This document shows, piece after piece, positions 13,901-15,179 of a DNA stretch of 15,179 nucleotides (positions within the stretch are counted from its first letter, which is position 1; each line of letters opens with the position of its first letter). The notes beneath the pieces are model-generated. The model had not been told where the DNA came from. It made no database searches and saw only the letters and a program-made list of their open reading frames with translations. The stretch comes from Oscillospiraceae bacterium (GTDB lineage Bacteria > Bacillota_A > Clostridia > Oscillospirales > Oscillospiraceae). The position numbers and the translations under genes were made by a program. The DNA is taken from assembly GCA_017481325.1 (NCBI GenBank), contig JAFUPG010000080.1:1-15179 (forward strand). Direction: 5' to 3'.

Positions 13901-15179
13901 TTATACCGTGGGCTTGAAGCTGTCCTTCAGGCTGACGGAGCGGTTGAAGACCAGGTGGTCTTCGGAGGAGTCCTTGCTGTCCTTGCAGAAGTAGCCCAGG
14001 CGCATGAACTGGTAGGAGGGGGCATCGGAGGTCTTCAGACCGGCCTCTACCTTGCAGCCTGTGAGCACTTCCAGAGAGTTGGGGTTCAGGCAGGCCAGGT
14101 AGTCCTTACCGGCGGCATCGGGATCGGCATCCAGGAACAGGTTGTCGTACTGACGGACCTCGGCATCCACGGCGGTGGCGGCATCCACCCAGTGGATGGT
14201 AGCGCCCTTGACCTTGCGGCCGTCGGCGGGGTCGCCCCCACGGGACTCGGGGTCATAGGTGGCAAGGACTTCCGTCACATTGCCTTCATCGTCGGTGACG
14301 TAACCGGTACACTTGATCAGGTAAGCGCCCTTCAGGCGGCACTCGGGGCCTTCGGGGTAGAGACGCTTGTACTTGGGCACGGGCTGTGCCAGGAAATCGT
14401 CGGCCTCAATCCACAGGTTACGGGAGAAGCTGACCTCACGGCTGCCATCCTCGGGACGGTTGGGGTTGTTCTCCACCACCACAGTCTCGCTCTGACCCTC
14501 GGGGTAGTTGGTAATGGTCAGCTTAATGGGCTTGAGAACCGCCATGACACGCTGTGCCGTCTCGTTGAGATCCTCACGGAGGCAGAACTCCAGGAAGGCA
14601 TAGGGGATGGTGTTGGGGGACTTGGCCACGCCCACACGCTCGCAGAAATTGCGGATGGACTTGGGGGTATAACCTCTTCTGCGCAGACCGCAGAGGGTGG
14701 GCATACGGGGATCGTCCCAGCCGGAGACCACGCCGGTCTCCACCAGGTTGCGCAGCTTCCGCTTACTCAGGACGGTATGGTCAATGCCCAGACGGGCGAA
14801 CTCGATCTGACGGGGTCTGTGAGGCACGGAGACGTTCTCCACCACCCAGTTGTACAGAGGTCTGTGGTTCTCGAACTCCAGAGAGCAGAGGCTGTGGGTA
14901 ATGCCCTCCAGGGCGTCCTGAATGGGGTGGGCAAAGTCGTACATGGGGTAGATGCACCACTTGTCACCCTGGCGGTGATGGTGCATATGGCGGATGCGGT
15001 AGATAACGGGGTCACGCATATTGAAATTGCCGCTGGCCAGGTCGATCTTGGCACGGAGGGTGTACTGGTTGTCCTCAAATTCGCCGGCACGCATCCGGGC
15101 GAAGAGATCCAGGCTCTCCTCCACGGGGCGGTCACGCCAGGGGGATTTGGCAGGGGTGTCCACGTCTCCACGGAATTCC
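13901..15179 (-). CDS. glnS: Glutaminyl-tRNA synthetase, 5' part missing
   Basis: Class I synthetase that charges tRNA-Gln with glutamine directly. The C-terminal 425 residues are present; the frame stays open to the window end (GEF-like residues before GDVDTPAKS), so about 130 residues with the HIGH motif lie outside. Seen are WCIYPMYDFAHPIQDALEG, THSLCSLEF, the KMSKS-type motif as VLSKRKL, GWDDPRMPT, GLRRRGYTPKSIRNFC, and the two C-terminal anticodon-binding barrels (SREVSFSRNLWIEADDF to DHLVFNRSVSLKDS). Alignment from memory with E. coli GlnS is close along the whole length and far from GltX. Convergent with the GH25 gene through a shared terminator. Confidence 0.95.
   Translation of the reverse strand, partial: EFRGDVDTPAKSPWRDRPVEESLDLFARMRAGEFEDNQYTLRAKIDLASGNFNMRDPVIYRIRHMHHHRQGDKWCIYPMYDFAHPIQDALEGITHSLCSLEFENHRPLYNWVVENVSVPHRPRQIEFARLGIDHTVLSKRKLRNLVETGVVSGWDDPRMPTLCGLRRRGYTPKSIRNFCERVGVAKSPNTIPYAFLEFCLREDLNETAQRVMAVLKPIKLTITNYPEGQSETVVVENNPNRPEDGSREVSFSRNLWIEADDFLAQPVPKYKRLYPEGPECRLKGAYLIKCTGYVTDDEGNVTEVLATYDPESRGGDPADGRKVKGATIHWVDAATAVDAEVRQYDNLFLDADPDAAGKDYLACLNPNSLEVLTGCKVEAGLKTSDAPSYQFMRLGYFCKDSKDSSEDHLVFNRSVSLKDSFKPTV

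Overview
The window looks like chromosome from a Gram-positive anaerobe of the class Clostridia, probably Oscillospiraceae/Ruminococcaceae. This is inferred from several things seen together: strong GGAGG ribosome binding sites, TTGACA/TATAAT promoters, a ruvC-ruvA-ruvB gene order, type III glutamine synthetase, a Clostridia-type double zinc-ribbon protein, and GC-rich core genes. No 16S or other decisive marker is present, so genus is left open.

Layout from left to right. (1) 1-1264 is an AT-rich accessory island. It holds one gene, an XRE-type helix-turn-helix protein whose C-terminal half is an uninterrupted run of glycine-started pentapeptides, and it is flanked on both sides by TGATAT-linked mini-hairpins. 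(2) 1266-3519 is a leftward arginine operon, argD-argF, with a 4-bp ATGA overlap, a clear promoter and a terminator. (3) 3527-4201 is a leftward YetF/DUF421 membrane protein. (4) 4202-4930 has no gene but contains a nested, mirror-symmetric repeat element of about 494 bp and a promoter-bearing inverted repeat. (5) 4931-7036 is glnA type III (rightward) with a shared bidirectional terminator. (6) 7084-8566 is a leftward pair of paralogous lipoproteins of unknown function; the first-transcribed one has a Thr/Glu/Pro stalk. (7) 8753-11109 is a rightward cluster of a small one-helix membrane protein followed by ruvC, ruvA and ruvB. (8) 11182-11677 is a strongly promoted gene with a leader of about 120 nt for a double zinc-ribbon protein. 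(9) 11724-13853 holds a divergent pair: a CapA-like lipoprotein phosphoesterase-fold protein (left) and a membrane-anchored GH25 muramidase (right). (10) 13901-15179 is glnS, cut off by the window edge at its 5' end.

Functionally this is mostly housekeeping: arginine synthesis, ammonia assimilation, Gln-tRNA charging and Holliday-junction processing, with some envelope proteins. Four initiation codons were placed by ribosome binding site spacing rather than by the longest frame (216, 8566, 8753, 13029), and two genes start at TTG (4201, 12893). No convincing new defence or mobile system was found. The least explained material is the pentad-repeat regulator with its flanking hairpins, the mirrored 4234-4727 element, the tandem lipoproteins, and the small membrane protein leading the ruv cluster.
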